64,000 nt of DNA, from assembly GCF_001027285.1 (NCBI RefSeq), contig NZ_CP011509.1, forward strand, positions 10,626,501 to 10,690,500. Direction: 5' to 3'. The translations under genes were made by a program, and so were the position numbers. Positions 47,714 through 56,626 of this stretch are shown here, piece by piece. The stretch's first letter is position 1. Every line of letters starts with the position of its first letter. The stretch is from Archangium gephyra (GTDB taxonomy: Bacteria; Myxococcota; Myxococcia; Myxococcales; Myxococcaceae). The notes under the pieces are model-generated. The model saw only the letters and a list, made by a program, of their open reading frames with translations, did not search any database and was not told the origin of the DNA.

Positions 47714-49840
47714 TCACACCTTGAAGCGCCGGATCTCGGCGCGGAGCACCTCGGACTGACGCTGGAGGCTGTCGATGGCCTCCTCCAGCCCCTTCACCGA
47801 GCGCGTCTGATGCTCGGACACGCCCTTGATGGCCTCCACCGCCTTGAGCACCTGCTCGCTGCCCTTGGTCTGCTCCTTCTGGGCGCGATTGAGGTGGGTG
47901 ACCATCTCGTTGATGTTCTCGATGGAGCGGGTGATCTGCTTGCTGCCGTGCGCCTGCTCCTGGCTGCTGCGCTGCACGTGCGCCGTGATCGCCTTCATCC
48001 GCTCGGCGCTGTTCATGATCTGCTCGCCGCCCTTGGCCTGCTCGTTGGAGGCCTTGGAGATCATCTGCACCGTCTCGGAGATGCGGTGGATGGCCTGCGT
48101 CACCTGCTTGCTGCCGCGCGCCTGCTCCACCGTGGCCCGGGCAATGGCCTTCACCATCTGCGTGGACTTCTGCGCGCTGTCGTTGATCTTCCGCAGGGTG
48201 CCCTCGGCCTCGCGGCCCAGCTGCACGCCCTCCTCCACGTTGCGCACGCCCTGGTTCATCACCTGCACCGCGTTGCGGCTCTCCTCCTGCACGCGGCTGA
48301 TGAGGTCGGCGATCTCCTTGGTGGACGCGCCCGTGCGCTCGGCCAGGTCCTTGATCTCGTCGGCCACCACGGCGAAGCCCTTGCCGTGCTCGCCCGACTG
48401 CGCGGCGATGATGGCGGCGTTGAGCGCCAGCAGGTTGGTCTGCTCGGCCACGTCGTCGATGACGTTGAGGATGTTGCCGATTTCCGAGATGCGCCGGCCC
48501 AGGCTGTCGATGACGCCCGAGGCGCCGAGGCTGGACTCCTTGATGCGGTCCATGCCCTGCATCGTCTTGCGCAGCGCGTCCACGCCCGTCTTGGCGTCCT
48601 CGGACACCTGCTCGGACAGGCGCGCCGTCTCGTTCGCGTTGGCCTCCACCTGGCCGATGGAGCTGTCCATCTGGCTGATGGACGACGAGGTCTCCTGGGT
48701 GGAGTCGCGCAGCTCGTCGATGTTCTTGGCCACTTCCTTGATGGAGAACGTCATCTCCTCGATGGCGCTGGTGGTCTCCTCCACGCTGGCGGCCATGGCC
48801 TGGACGTTCTCGGCCACCTCGTCGTTGGTGGCGGCCATCTCCATGATGGAGGAGCTGCTCTCCTCGGCGCTCTGGTAGAGGACCTCCACGTTCTCCGCGA
48901 TGCCACGCAAGCTGGCGAGCATCTGCTCCATGGACGAGGACGTCTCCTCCACGCGCCCCTGGATGGTGGAGGCCCCCGAGGACACCGTGGTGCCGGCGCG
49001 CGAGAGCTGCTCGATGACGCCGGAGACCACCTCGGACACGCCGCGCACCTGGCCGAGCGTCTTGCGCAGCGACTGGCCGATGCCGTCGAGCGCCTCGGCC
49101 AGCTGGCCCAGCTCGCCACCGCCGCCGGTGGTCTCCACCGAGACGCGGCTGGTGAGATCTCCCTCGGCCATCCTGCGCGCCACCGCCATCATCCGGTCCA
49201 ACGGCTTGAGGATGAGCTTGTGGGTGACGATGTAGATGAGGCCCACCACCACGGCCAGGCCGATGACGAAGGCGGCCGCCAGCAGCAGGGTGAGCTCATT
49301 GAGGATGCCGCGCAGGGGCGCGAAGTCCACCACCACCACGATCCGGCACCCGCCCGCACCACACCGAGGACCCTGCGCGGACTCGGACAGGAGCCGATCT
49401 CCGTTGGGCAGCGTGAGGGACGAGGAGGCCTCCGGCCGGAACAGCTGGCCGACCAGGTCGGTGAGCCGCTCGGGCCGGACGCCGCCCTCCAGGAGGATGC
49501 TCCGGTCACTGGAGACGATGGCGGCGTAGGTGAAGTCCTTGTCCGCGTCGGACACGCCCACGATGGCCCGCATGGCCACGGCATCGGCCTGCACGTCCAT
49601 CGTGTCCGCGCCCGGCCGGGACAGGACGCTGGCGAGCTCCTGGGCCTTGGCATGGCCGTGCTCCACGAGCCGGGACTCGAGGTAGTTGGAGACCATCCAG
49701 GAGATGGAGAAGTGGAGGGCCCCGAGAATGAAGATCAGGGCGAGGGTGAAGGTCGCGAAGAGGACGACCCGGAGACCGGGTTTTGGCAGGCGTCGGAGCA
49801 AGGCCTCGGGACTGTAGGAAGGTTGACCCTCGAAGGGCAA
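47714..49840 (-). CDS. methyl-accepting chemotaxis protein
   Basis: This is a 708-residue receptor from TTG 49840; no better start precedes the first membrane helix. TM1 is at residues about 24-48, a periplasmic domain of about 120 residues follows, TM2 is at about 190-212, then HAMP. A very long coiled coil of about 480 residues follows. The hairpin tip EQTNLLALNAAIIAAQSGEHGKGF (about 455-485) contacts CheA/CheW. The tip is canonical except AIIAAQ where AIEAAR is usual. Myxobacteria use such receptors in several Che-like pathways; no che genes are adjacent. Confidence 0.94.
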   Translation of the reverse strand: MPFEGQPSYSPEALLRRLPKPGLRVVLFATFTLALIFILGALHFSISWMVSNYLESRLVEHGHAKAQELASVLSRPGADTMDVQADAVAMRAIVGVSDADKDFTYAAIVSSDRSILLEGGVRPERLTDLVGQLFRPEASSSLTLPNGDRLLSESAQGPRCGAGGCRIVVVVDFAPLRGILNELTLLLAAAFVIGLAVVVGLIYIVTHKLILKPLDRMMAVARRMAEGDLTSRVSVETTGGGGELGQLAEALDGIGQSLRKTLGQVRGVSEVVSGVIEQLSRAGTTVSSGASTIQGRVEETSSSMEQMLASLRGIAENVEVLYQSAEESSSSIMEMAATNDEVAENVQAMAASVEETTSAIEEMTFSIKEVAKNIDELRDSTQETSSSISQMDSSIGQVEANANETARLSEQVSEDAKTGVDALRKTMQGMDRIKESSLGASGVIDSLGRRISEIGNILNVIDDVAEQTNLLALNAAIIAAQSGEHGKGFAVVADEIKDLAERTGASTKEIADLISRVQEESRNAVQVMNQGVRNVEEGVQLGREAEGTLRKINDSAQKSTQMVKAIARATVEQARGSKQVTQAIHRISETVQMISKASNEQAKGGEQIMNSAERMKAITAHVQRSSQEQAHGSKQITRSIENINEMVTHLNRAQKEQTKGSEQVLKAVEAIKGVSEHQTRSVKGLEEAIDSLQRQSEVLRAEIRRFKV

Positions 49841-49926
49841 GAAACCGGCGGTGCTCCCCCTGGAGAGAGAGGGAGCAGGCGCGAGGAGCCCATCCGCTCC
49901 ATACTGGACGGGTGGGAGCCCGCTCC

Positions 49927-50958
49927 ATGACCCAGACGCTGCTGTTGACCGACCCCCTCTTCCTCCGTCACGACCCGGGCCCGGAGCACCCCGAGTGTCC
50001 GGAGCGGCTGGCGCGCATCCTGGATCTGCTCAACATGGAGCCCATCCGGGGAGCCGAGCGCAGGGCCCCTCGCCCGGCCACCGAGGAGGAGCTCGCCGCG
50101 GTGCACACCCAGCGGCTGCGCGACTCGCTGAGGGCGATGCGCGGCCGGCACGAGGTGATTGATCCGGACACGCTGACGTCGCCGGACACGTATGACGCGG
50201 CGGTGCTGGCGGCGGGGGCTTCGGTGCAGGCGGTGGAGGAGGTGCTGGCGGGGCGGGCCCACAACGCCTTCGCGCTGGTGCGGCCCCCGGGACACCACGC
50301 CGAGCCGGACCGGGCCATGGGCTTCTGCCTCTTCAACAACGTGGCCATCGCCGCGGAGGCCGCGCGCCGGAAGGGGGCCGAGCGGGTGCTCATCTTCGAT
50401 TGGGACGTGCACCACGGCAACGGCACGCAGGCGGCCTTCTGGGCGCGGCGCGACGTGCTGTACATGTCGGTGCACCAGTACCCCTACTACCCGGACTCGG
50501 GCGCCCCCTTCGAGGTGGGCGAGGGCCCGGGGGCCGGCTACACGCTCAACTGTGGGCTGCCGGGGGGCGCGACGGACGCGGACTACGGGGCGTTGTACCA
50601 GGACCTCTTCCTGCCGGTGGCGCAGGCCTACAAGCCGGACCTGGTGCTGGTGTCCGCGGGCTTCGACGCGCACCGCGATGACCCGCTGGCCGACATGCGG
50701 CTCACCGAGCGGGGCTTCGCGGCCATGTGCACGGCGCTCCGGGACGTGGCGGAGAGCGCGTGCCAGGGACGGCTGGTGCTGATGCTGGAGGGCGGTTATT
50801 CGCTGGAGGGCCTCTCGCAGTCGGTGCACGCTTGCGTGGAGGTGATGGCGGGAGAGACGAAGGACAGCTTTCCCAAGGGGGTCTCGAGGGAAGCGGCGGC
50901 GGCGCTCCAGCGCAGCCGTGAGGCGCTCAAGCCCTACTGGTCCGTGCTGGGCCGGTGA
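49927..50958 (+). CDS. histone deacetylase-family (acetylpolyamine/protein) deacetylase
   Basis: This is a 343-residue zinc amidohydrolase from ATG 49927. Signatures: PEHPECPERL, RPPGHHAEPDRAMGFCLFNN with the catalytic His pair, FDWDVHHGNGTQ with zinc-ligand Asp and His, and SAGFDAHRDDPL with the third ligand. It resembles class II HDAC-like bacterial enzymes, which remove acetyl groups from lysines, polyamines or acetoin-related compounds. Substrate cannot be told from sequence. Confidence 0.92.
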   Translation: MTQTLLLTDPLFLRHDPGPEHPECPERLARILDLLNMEPIRGAERRAPRPATEEELAAVHTQRLRDSLRAMRGRHEVIDPDTLTSPDTYDAAVLAAGASVQAVEEVLAGRAHNAFALVRPPGHHAEPDRAMGFCLFNNVAIAAEAARRKGAERVLIFDWDVHHGNGTQAAFWARRDVLYMSVHQYPYYPDSGAPFEVGEGPGAGYTLNCGLPGGATDADYGALYQDLFLPVAQAYKPDLVLVSAGFDAHRDDPLADMRLTERGFAAMCTALRDVAESACQGRLVLMLEGGYSLEGLSQSVHACVEVMAGETKDSFPKGVSREAAAALQRSREALKPYWSVLGR

Positions 50959-51011
50959 GGCGCGCCGGAGTGGAGACCCGGATGACGTGTTCACAGGTGC
51001 CGGGGTGAGAC

Positions 51012-51554
51012 GTGGATCGTGAAGCCGTGGAGAAGTTGCAGCGCGCGGGCCTGAAGGTGGAGCAGCCGGAGCTGCTGCGCGTGGCCATCCAGCGCGACGA
51101 GAACAAGCGGGTGGTGACGGTGCGCGGCGAGGTGCCGGTGATGGGCAACGAGGGCCTGGTCCTCGTGCCGCTCAAGCCCATCTCGCAGCTGTGGACGGGC
51201 TCGGCGGTGCCGCCGGACCTGTCGCGCACGCCGCCGCCGCAGTACCAGCCCTTCTTCCTGCTGTTGGAGTCGACGGCCGCCAACTATTGCGCGGCCCAGG
51301 GCAGGCCCGAGACGGATGACGAGTTCGAGCGGCTCTTCCGCCAGCTGCGCCGCAGGCCGGACGGGACGGATGCGCACCCGCTCTTCTCGTACCTGCAGGG
51401 CGCGACGCGGCTGTACATGTCGCTGCGCGACGTGAGCCAGGCCGAGTTCGAGGGGGTGGTGAACCGGCTGAGCCAGTCGGCGAAGTGGCACTCCACACAC
51501 ACGGGCAGCACCAACTACCACCGCGAGGTGCTGCAGGGGGTGTTCGGCGCATGA
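51012..51554 (+). CDS. protein of unknown function, coupled to a GST gene
   Basis: This is a 180-residue soluble protein from GTG 51012. No recognised domain. It has an N-terminal alpha-beta part ([21 protein letters not shown]) and a helical C-terminal half with [35 protein letters not shown]. The stop overlaps the GST start (ATGA), so the two are translated together and may act together. Coding is supported by codon bias. Confidence 0.75.
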   Translation: MDREAVEKLQRAGLKVEQPELLRVAIQRDENKRVVTVRGEVPVMGNEGLVLVPLKPISQLWTGSAVPPDLSRTPPPQYQPFFLLLESTAANYCAAQGRPETDDEFERLFRQLRRRPDGTDAHPLFSYLQGATRLYMSLRDVSQAEFEGVVNRLSQSAKWHSTHTGSTNYHREVLQGVFGA

Positions 51555-52228
51555 TCGACCTGTACACGTGGGCGACGCCCAATGGGCACAAGGTGTCCGT
51601 CACGCTGGAGGAGCTGGGGCTGCCGTACACGGTGCACCCGGTGAACATCGGCAAGGGCGAGCAGAAGCAACCCGGGTTCCTGAAGCTCAACCCCAACGGG
51701 CGCATCCCGGCCATCGTGGACTGCGAGGAGGGAGACTTCGCGGTGTTCGAGTCGGGCGCCATCATGCTCTACCTGGCGGAGAAGACGGGGAAGCTGCTGC
51801 CAGCGGACCGCAAGGGGCGCTCGCGGGTGACGCAGTGGCTGATGTTCCAGATGGCGGGCGTGGGCCCCATGCAGGGACAGGCCAACGTCTTCTTCCGCTA
51901 CTTCCCGGAGAAGCTTCCGGCGGCCATCGAGCGCTACCAGAACGAGACGCGGCGGCTCTACACGGTGCTGGACACGCGGCTGGGCGAGAGCGAGTACCTG
52001 GCGGGCGAGTACAGCATCGCCGACATCGCCAACTGGGCGTGGGTGCGCGTGCATGACTGGGCGGGGGTGTCCATCGACGGGTTGCCGAACCTGCGGCGCT
52101 GGCTGGAGGCCATCGAGCAGCGGCCCGCGGCCCAGAAGGGACTGACGGTGCCGCACGTGGTGAAGCTCGACACGTCCGCCGCGCAGGACCAGGCCATCAA
52201 GTCGGCGCAGACCATCGTGCAGCGGTAG
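51551..52228 (+). CDS. glutathione S-transferase, Nu-class/YfcG-like
   Basis: This is a 225-residue cytosolic protein. The thioredoxin-like N-terminal domain begins [27 protein letters not shown], where Thr-Pro-Asn replaces the classical Tyr/Cys, as in YfcG/YghU disulfide-bond oxidoreductases. [11 protein letters not shown] carries the cis-Pro and [12 protein letters not shown] the ESxAI-like motif. The C-terminal domain is helical ([16 protein letters not shown]). It probably handles glutathione or other thiol disulfides. Confidence 0.9.
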   Translation: MIDLYTWATPNGHKVSVTLEELGLPYTVHPVNIGKGEQKQPGFLKLNPNGRIPAIVDCEEGDFAVFESGAIMLYLAEKTGKLLPADRKGRSRVTQWLMFQMAGVGPMQGQANVFFRYFPEKLPAAIERYQNETRRLYTVLDTRLGESEYLAGEYSIADIANWAWVRVHDWAGVSIDGLPNLRRWLEAIEQRPAAQKGLTVPHVVKLDTSAAQDQAIKSAQTIVQR

Positions 52229-52296
52229 CGGCGGGAGGGCCCGGCTCAGGCGGCGGAGGTGGAGCGGACCGCCGCATGGGAATAGGCTGGAGCACC

Positions 52297-53079
52297 ATGC
52301 GTGTGTTGTTCCCCGAAAAGGGCCTGGTGCTCCTGGTTCTGCTGCTGACCGCCTGCGCGGCCTCAGCCCCCGCCGTCCAGGAGGACGAGAGCATCGAGAC
52401 CGTCTCCTCCTCCTGGGCGGAGGCTCGCGTGGACCCGACCTGCGTGGTCCCGCTGTGTGATGGGGAGCGCTGCGCCATCTGGCGTTGCCAGGACGTGGCC
52501 GAAGAGGAGGAGGAGAAAGCCCCTCCCATCATCCTGGCGAGGGGAAACCTCCCAGTGGCGCGCCCTCCCATGGTGTTCCGGCCAGTGCCGGGGCTGCGTC
52601 CCCCAACGGACTCCAATGTCTCGACGGAGTTGCGTTCTCCGCTCGCGGACACGCCCGAGCGCTGGTGGGGACACCCCGTGGCGGCGCCCACCTACGCGGA
52701 TCCCGTCTTTGAAATCCCATGGCACAACTGGAAGACGCGCGACCGGTTCGTGCCCAAACAGCTGCGCCACTGGATGTGCAGCATCCCTCCACGGGAGCCC
52801 TATGAGAAACATCACATCTTCCCGCAGCGGAAAACATTGGCCAAATGGCTCACGGACAAGGGAATCGACATCCACGCCTTCACCATCCGTCTACCCAGGA
52901 GCTTCCACCAATGGCTGCACAGTGGTGGTCCCCAAGGTGGGCAATGGAATGAAGCCTGGCGGCAGTTCATCGATGAGAATCGCTACACCGCTAGTGTCGA
53001 GGACATCTGGCGGTTCGCAGGCGAGCTCATGCTGCGATTCGGCGTGAATGGCCCGCTCATCCCCTATTATTGCGACTGA
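52297..53079 (+). CDS. sitA6: SitA6-type (TIGR02269) lipoprotein toxin
   Basis: This is a 260-residue lipoprotein from ATG 52297. The lipobox LLTAC puts the lipidated Cys at residue 20. Four Cys at about 50-66 (CVVPLCDGERCAIWRC) are typical of the family. The C-terminal domain (about 165-260) starts KHHIFPQ and continues HQWLHSGGPQGGQWNEAWRQFI, an HNH-like nuclease-type core seen in DUF2380/TIGR02269 proteins. In myxobacteria SitA toxins pass between cells by TraA/TraB outer-membrane exchange and kill siblings lacking the matching SitI. Part of the C-terminal coding region is low in G+C (about 48% at 52801-52860 by hand count). Toxicity here is inferred. Confidence 0.82.
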   Translation: MRVLFPEKGLVLLVLLLTACAASAPAVQEDESIETVSSSWAEARVDPTCVVPLCDGERCAIWRCQDVAEEEEEKAPPIILARGNLPVARPPMVFRPVPGLRPPTDSNVSTELRSPLADTPERWWGHPVAAPTYADPVFEIPWHNWKTRDRFVPKQLRHWMCSIPPREPYEKHHIFPQRKTLAKWLTDKGIDIHAFTIRLPRSFHQWLHSGGPQGGQWNEAWRQFIDENRYTASVEDIWRFAGELMLRFGVNGPLIPYYCD

Positions 53080-53103
53080 GAAGAGAAGCGAAGAGCTCCG
53101 CGT

Positions 53104-53850
53104 ATGAACTATTTCCGTATCCGAGAAGACAGGTCCGCGAGTTATACGGGCTCGATTGACGCTTCGCATCGATGGGGGCTGCCGGGCCTTCATTGCCCCG
53201 TGTGTCAGAGCACATGGAGCGGCGGTGCCAACGTATACCCTTCGGTTGATTTGACGCCGATCGCCACTCTGGCGGACTTCGAGACATCCCGGCCCGAGCC
53301 CATTGCGGAGTATGAACGACTGTGCGAGCTGGTACGCCCCCTGCTTCCTCCTGGAGCGCAGTTGGAGCCAGGAGGGGGATTCGGCCCACTCGTGGGCAAG
53401 GCCCATGGGCGTTTCGGGCAACTCTTCATGGACTTCTCTGAGTTGCTGATTCAGCGCGAAGCCCTGGACAAGCTCCAGGCCGAAGGAATCCAAGGACTCA
53501 AGGGCTGCCCTACCGCCCTGCGCTTCCGCCAGCGCAATTCCCCCGAGCTGCTCGAGCTGGAACTCCTCCCCGTGGGCCGCATGCACCCCGACTGCCTCCC
53601 CCCCAACTCGCAACCCTCCTGTCCCCGTTGTGGCCGCCTGAACCACCCCCTCCCGAAGCTCCCGATACTGGACGCATCCACCCTTCCCGAGCACCTCGAT
53701 CTGTTCCGGCTGGAGGACTACTCCAACCTCAACCTCTGCACCGGGCGCTTCGTGGAGGCGTGCCAGCGTCTGGGGTTGGATGGCGTTGTCTTCCAACCCC
53801 TGGAGGCGAGAGCGGGGCTCAGTCGATCTCCCGCACGCTCAGCCACTTGA
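53104..53850 (+). CDS. sitI6: SitI6-type double-CXXCG immunity protein
   Basis: This is a 248-residue protein from ATG 53104, 24 bp after the toxin stop. It carries two zinc-knuckle-like motifs, CPVC (near residue 36) and CPRCG (near 174), as in the myxobacterial double-CXXCG family that protects against SitA6-type toxins. The first motif has Gln in place of the final Gly. No signal peptide, so it acts in the cytoplasm where the nuclease domain would arrive. G+C is about 50% at the 5' end. The last 32 bp overlap a convergent gene remnant. Confidence 0.8.
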   Translation: MNYFRIREDRSASYTGSIDASHRWGLPGLHCPVCQSTWSGGANVYPSVDLTPIATLADFETSRPEPIAEYERLCELVRPLLPPGAQLEPGGGFGPLVGKAHGRFGQLFMDFSELLIQREALDKLQAEGIQGLKGCPTALRFRQRNSPELLELELLPVGRMHPDCLPPNSQPSCPRCGRLNHPLPKLPILDASTLPEHLDLFRLEDYSNLNLCTGRFVEACQRLGLDGVVFQPLEARAGLSRSPARSAT

Positions 53851-54708
53851 AGTCGACATCCGCGGCTCCGTCCCAGCGGAAGACGGCGATGGGCCCTCCC
53901 CAGGTGATGGGCATGGCGTCCACGGTGCCGCCGCAATAGGACGCATCACCGCCCCAGCCTCCGTCATCGGTCATGTCGTAGACCTTCACCCACGACACAC
54001 CGTCCTCCTTCGTGTCGAGCCACAGCTCCAGGTGGACGGCCACCCCACCCTCCGCGGTGGGCACGTTGCGCATGATGGCCTTGAAGCCCACCCACCGGCC
54101 GCGCAGCGCACCTGTCGCCTGCACGTACGGTGAGGACACGTAGCTCACGTGCCAGGACTCCTTCTGCCACCGCACCTCGCCGTCGTAGTGGAGCGCCCCG
54201 TGGTAGGCGGAGCCCTCGCAGGGCCGGCCATCCGTGTGTTCCCCCCGCGCGCCTGCCAGGAGAGGTTCTCCTCCCGCCTGCCGCCGGAGTTCACCCGCAC
54301 GTAGCCCGTCATCTCCACGTTCTTCCAGTCGTTGGCCGCCTGCATGAAACCACTGCTCGCGAGCACCTCGCGGTCATAGGTGGCGATCGCGGCGGTGTCG
54401 TACCCGGTCGACGTGTAGACGTGCATCCGCACCTGCTTGTCCCGCACCTTCCAGGAGCCGTCCGGGTTGCGCGTGAGCGCGGTCCGCGGGTCGAAGCGCG
54501 GATCCGCCACCGCGTTCGCCGCCAGCGTCCATTCATCCCCGCCCGCCTTCGTCGGGTAGAGCATCGCCACGCCAAAGGCATCGAAGCCCGCCACCAGCGG
54601 TGGTGATGCCCGCGCCCTCCTCTCCCGCGCGAACGCGGAGCCCTCCGCGAGCGCCAGCACGAGCACGAGACCCATCCAGACACGCCCCACGAACCCCTTC
54701 CCCACCAC
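53819..54708 (-). pseudogene. secreted protein gene split by a one-base frameshift
   Basis: Two minus-strand frames join into one protein. The first starts at GTG 54708 behind GGGAGGGGG, has a signal peptide (GLVLVLALAEGSAFA) and runs in frame to SWQARGG near 54245. The second carries on in another frame through CEGSAYHGALHYDGEVRWQKESW to the stop at 53819. The break falls in a run of six C (54241-54246); one more base would restore a protein of about 296 residues. The C-terminal part (FKAIMRNV, VKVYDMTDDGGWGG, FKWLSVREID) looks like a jelly-roll or carbohydrate-binding module. Either a true mutation, a phase-variable tract or a sequencing error. Confidence 0.7.
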
Positions 54709-54970
54709 GCCCCCTCCCACGTCCCGCCTCCCCGCCGGAGACTCCGTGGACCCGAGACACCGCCTGGTACTCCAGGACAGGTGAATGCCCGCTCCACGCC
54801 ATCCGGCTGGGACCAGAAGCTCGCATCGAATCCGCTGCCCGACACCCTGCCCTCGGGTGGGGTTGCTCTGTCCCCGGCCCAACGCGCGGAGCGAGCGCAC
54901 CCTGGCGGAGACGCACTACCGGACGGCGCTGGCGGAGCGAAGAAGGGGACGGCTTCCGGACGCGCGCTCG

Positions 54971-54997
54971 AGCAACTGGTCCGACAGTCGGACCAGT
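54971..54997. promoter_or_regulatory. perfect inverted repeat, operator-like
   Basis: CAACTGGTCCGA (54971-54982) and TCGGACCAGTTG (54986-54997) are perfect complements with CAG between. The half-sites contain AACTGGTC/GACCAGTT, reminiscent of GntR/FadR operators but with wider spacing. There is no T-tract on either side, which argues against a terminator. No regulator gene is adjacent. Confidence 0.45.
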
Positions 54998-55053
54998 TGG
55001 AGCCATTCGCCGCCGGAAGGTGTGCTCGTCCTACGTGGGGGCCTCAACGCGGA

Positions 55054-55085
55054 GAGCCTCCCGGGGCCTGGGCTCCGGGAGGCTC
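55054..55085 (-). terminator. stem-loop downstream of the Bax-inhibitor gene
   Basis: A perfect 11-bp stem GAGCCTCCCGG / CCGGGAGGCTC encloses a 10-base loop, 28 bp past the stop codon at 55114. No T-tract follows on the minus strand, so it is a structural candidate only. Confidence 0.45.
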
Positions 55086-55113
55086 GGTCATCCGCGCGGA
55101 CACTTCCCCGCGT

Positions 55114-55821
55114 TCAGCGACGATCCATGAAGATGCGCAGGAGGTACCAGAACAGCAGGGCCACGGAGGAGAACAGGGTCAGTGCCGCCGCCACGTGGGA
55201 GCCCACCGGGTAGTGATGCAGGACGTTGGACGTGTAGTAGAGGATGTACCCCGCCGCGACCACGACCATCACCGCCGCGAAGAGCGTCCCCAGGGTGAAG
55301 CCAAAGAGGATCGAGACGACGATCAGCCCCAGGGCCGCGAACCCGGCGACCATCAGCGCGGGACGAAGCCACGAGAAGTCGCGCCGGGTGAAGAAGACCG
55401 TGCCCGTCAATCCCACAAAGACGAGTCCGGTGAGCACCCCCGCCTTGGCGATGATGTTCGGGTCCTTGGAGAAGTACGCGGCCACGTACAGCAGCGGCAG
55501 CATGATGATGGCTTCCGCCACCACGTAGAGGCCGAGCCCGAGGTACTGCATGGCGGGGGAGCTCGCGGACCGGGCCCACCGGTCGGCCACCCACCCGATG
55601 ACCATGAAGGCGCCCAGGACGAAGAGCCAGCTCATGCGCCCGCCGAGCATCGTCCGCACGAGCGGCTGCGCCAGCGAGGAGTTGAGCAGCGCCGCCTCCA
55701 GCGCGATGAAGGCCAGCACCGCGCCTCCCAGATGGAGGTACGTCTTGCGGATGAAGGCCGTCCTCTCCGAGACCGGAGCGTCCGCGGCGATCATCCCTCC
55801 AGCAGCAGTGTTCCAAGCCAT
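55114..55821 (-). CDS. Bax inhibitor-1/YccA-family membrane protein
   Basis: This is a 235-residue protein from the ATG complementary to 55819-55821, with AAAGGAGG upstream. Seven hydrophobic helices follow a short cytosolic N-terminus (ERTAFIRKTYLHLGGAVLAFIALEA). The pattern fits the BI-1/YetJ family of pH-sensitive calcium leak channels. It is encoded 14 bp after the 185-residue gene, apparently one operon. Confidence 0.92.
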   Translation of the reverse strand: MAWNTAAGGMIAADAPVSERTAFIRKTYLHLGGAVLAFIALEAALLNSSLAQPLVRTMLGGRMSWLFVLGAFMVIGWVADRWARSASSPAMQYLGLGLYVVAEAIIMLPLLYVAAYFSKDPNIIAKAGVLTGLVFVGLTGTVFFTRRDFSWLRPALMVAGFAALGLIVVSILFGFTLGTLFAAVMVVVAAGYILYYTSNVLHHYPVGSHVAAALTLFSSVALLFWYLLRIFMDRR

Positions 55822-55835
55822 GTCACGTCCTCCTT

Positions 55836-56393
55836 TCACACGTCGAAGTCGCCCAGGTCACCGCCGACGTCATCTCCAAAGCCGGCGTCCTCCGCGGTGG
55901 CCTCGTCCTCCAGCTGGGCGGAGTCCACCCCACTCTCATCCCCCCAGGAGCCGTCGTCGAAGCCACCCAGGAACTGGTGGGCGATCGCCGAGCCGATGAC
56001 CGTCCCCGCGATGCTGCCCAACAGGCTCCCCGCGAACATGCCCCCGAGGCTCATTCCTCCGAAGGAGCGCTCCAGCGTCCCGGGCTGACGCAGCTCGGCC
56101 CGGGTCGCCATCCGCGCCAGCGCTCGGGGATCCGGGTCATTCGCCGCCGCGGCGCTCCCTTCCGCCATGGGCAGGGCCCGGCTCAACTCCCGGAGGGCCT
56201 GGGCCCGTTGCGCGGGCGTCAGTTGCGCGAAGGCCTCGGCATGGGCCTGCTCGAGGGCTTCCGGCGGCGCCGTCCGCAGCAGGTACCGGTAGCGGGCCAG
56301 CGCCTGCTCGTCGGCGTTGGGAACCGCGGCCCCTCTCCGTTCCGTCCTCGAGGGGTGGGAACCCCCACCGAAGATGCGGTCTAGAAACCCCAT
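55836..56393 (-). CDS. protein with Gly-rich hydrophobic segment, unknown function
   Basis: This 185-residue protein starts at the ATG complementary to 56391-56393 behind GAGGAGG. Opening MGFLDRIFGGG, then a helical domain (RYRYLLRTAPPEALEQAHAEAFAQLTPAQRAQALRELS) conserved in many actinobacterial and myxobacterial proteins of unknown role. A Gly-rich hydrophobic stretch follows (GGMFAGSLLGSIAGTVIGSAIAHQFLGG), with a strongly acidic tail. It may associate with membranes. Co-transcribed with the Bax-inhibitor gene. Confidence 0.75.
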   Translation of the reverse strand: MGFLDRIFGGGSHPSRTERRGAAVPNADEQALARYRYLLRTAPPEALEQAHAEAFAQLTPAQRAQALRELSRALPMAEGSAAAANDPDPRALARMATRAELRQPGTLERSFGGMSLGGMFAGSLLGSIAGTVIGSAIAHQFLGGFDDGSWGDESGVDSAQLEDEATAEDAGFGDDVGGDLGDFDV

Positions 56394-56626
56394 GTGAACC
56401 CTCCTCACTGGCTTCCCGTCGGGAGCAGTCGTCACACGGTGGAGACGGAACGTCCGCGTTGCTCGGCAGCATGACTGCCCTCCGGCGACGCCAGCCCCAG
56501 GGGTGGACGGTGAGCCGAGCGCCCGCCGGGCCGTCTGGCCGAGACATGCCGCACCGCGTCGTTTTCCTTCCCCACGGCCCGCCGTTCCGTGGCAGGAAGT
56601 CGCCCGCACAGCGGGAGGAAGCACAC

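Larger units (their letters stand above)
54709..55113. other. 405-bp stretch without a recognisable gene
   Basis: All frames here lack credible homology or codon bias. The stretch holds a perfect 12-bp inverted repeat (54971-54997) and an 11-bp stem-loop (55054-55085), and probably the promoter of the frameshifted gene at its left end. Nothing else is evident. Confidence 0.55.

Noticed and set aside
54781-56088. Plus-strand 435-codon frame across the gene-free stretch and the Bax-inhibitor gene
   Set aside because: Most of it is antisense to the Bax-inhibitor gene and its sequence is low-complexity His/Arg/Glu without any domain.
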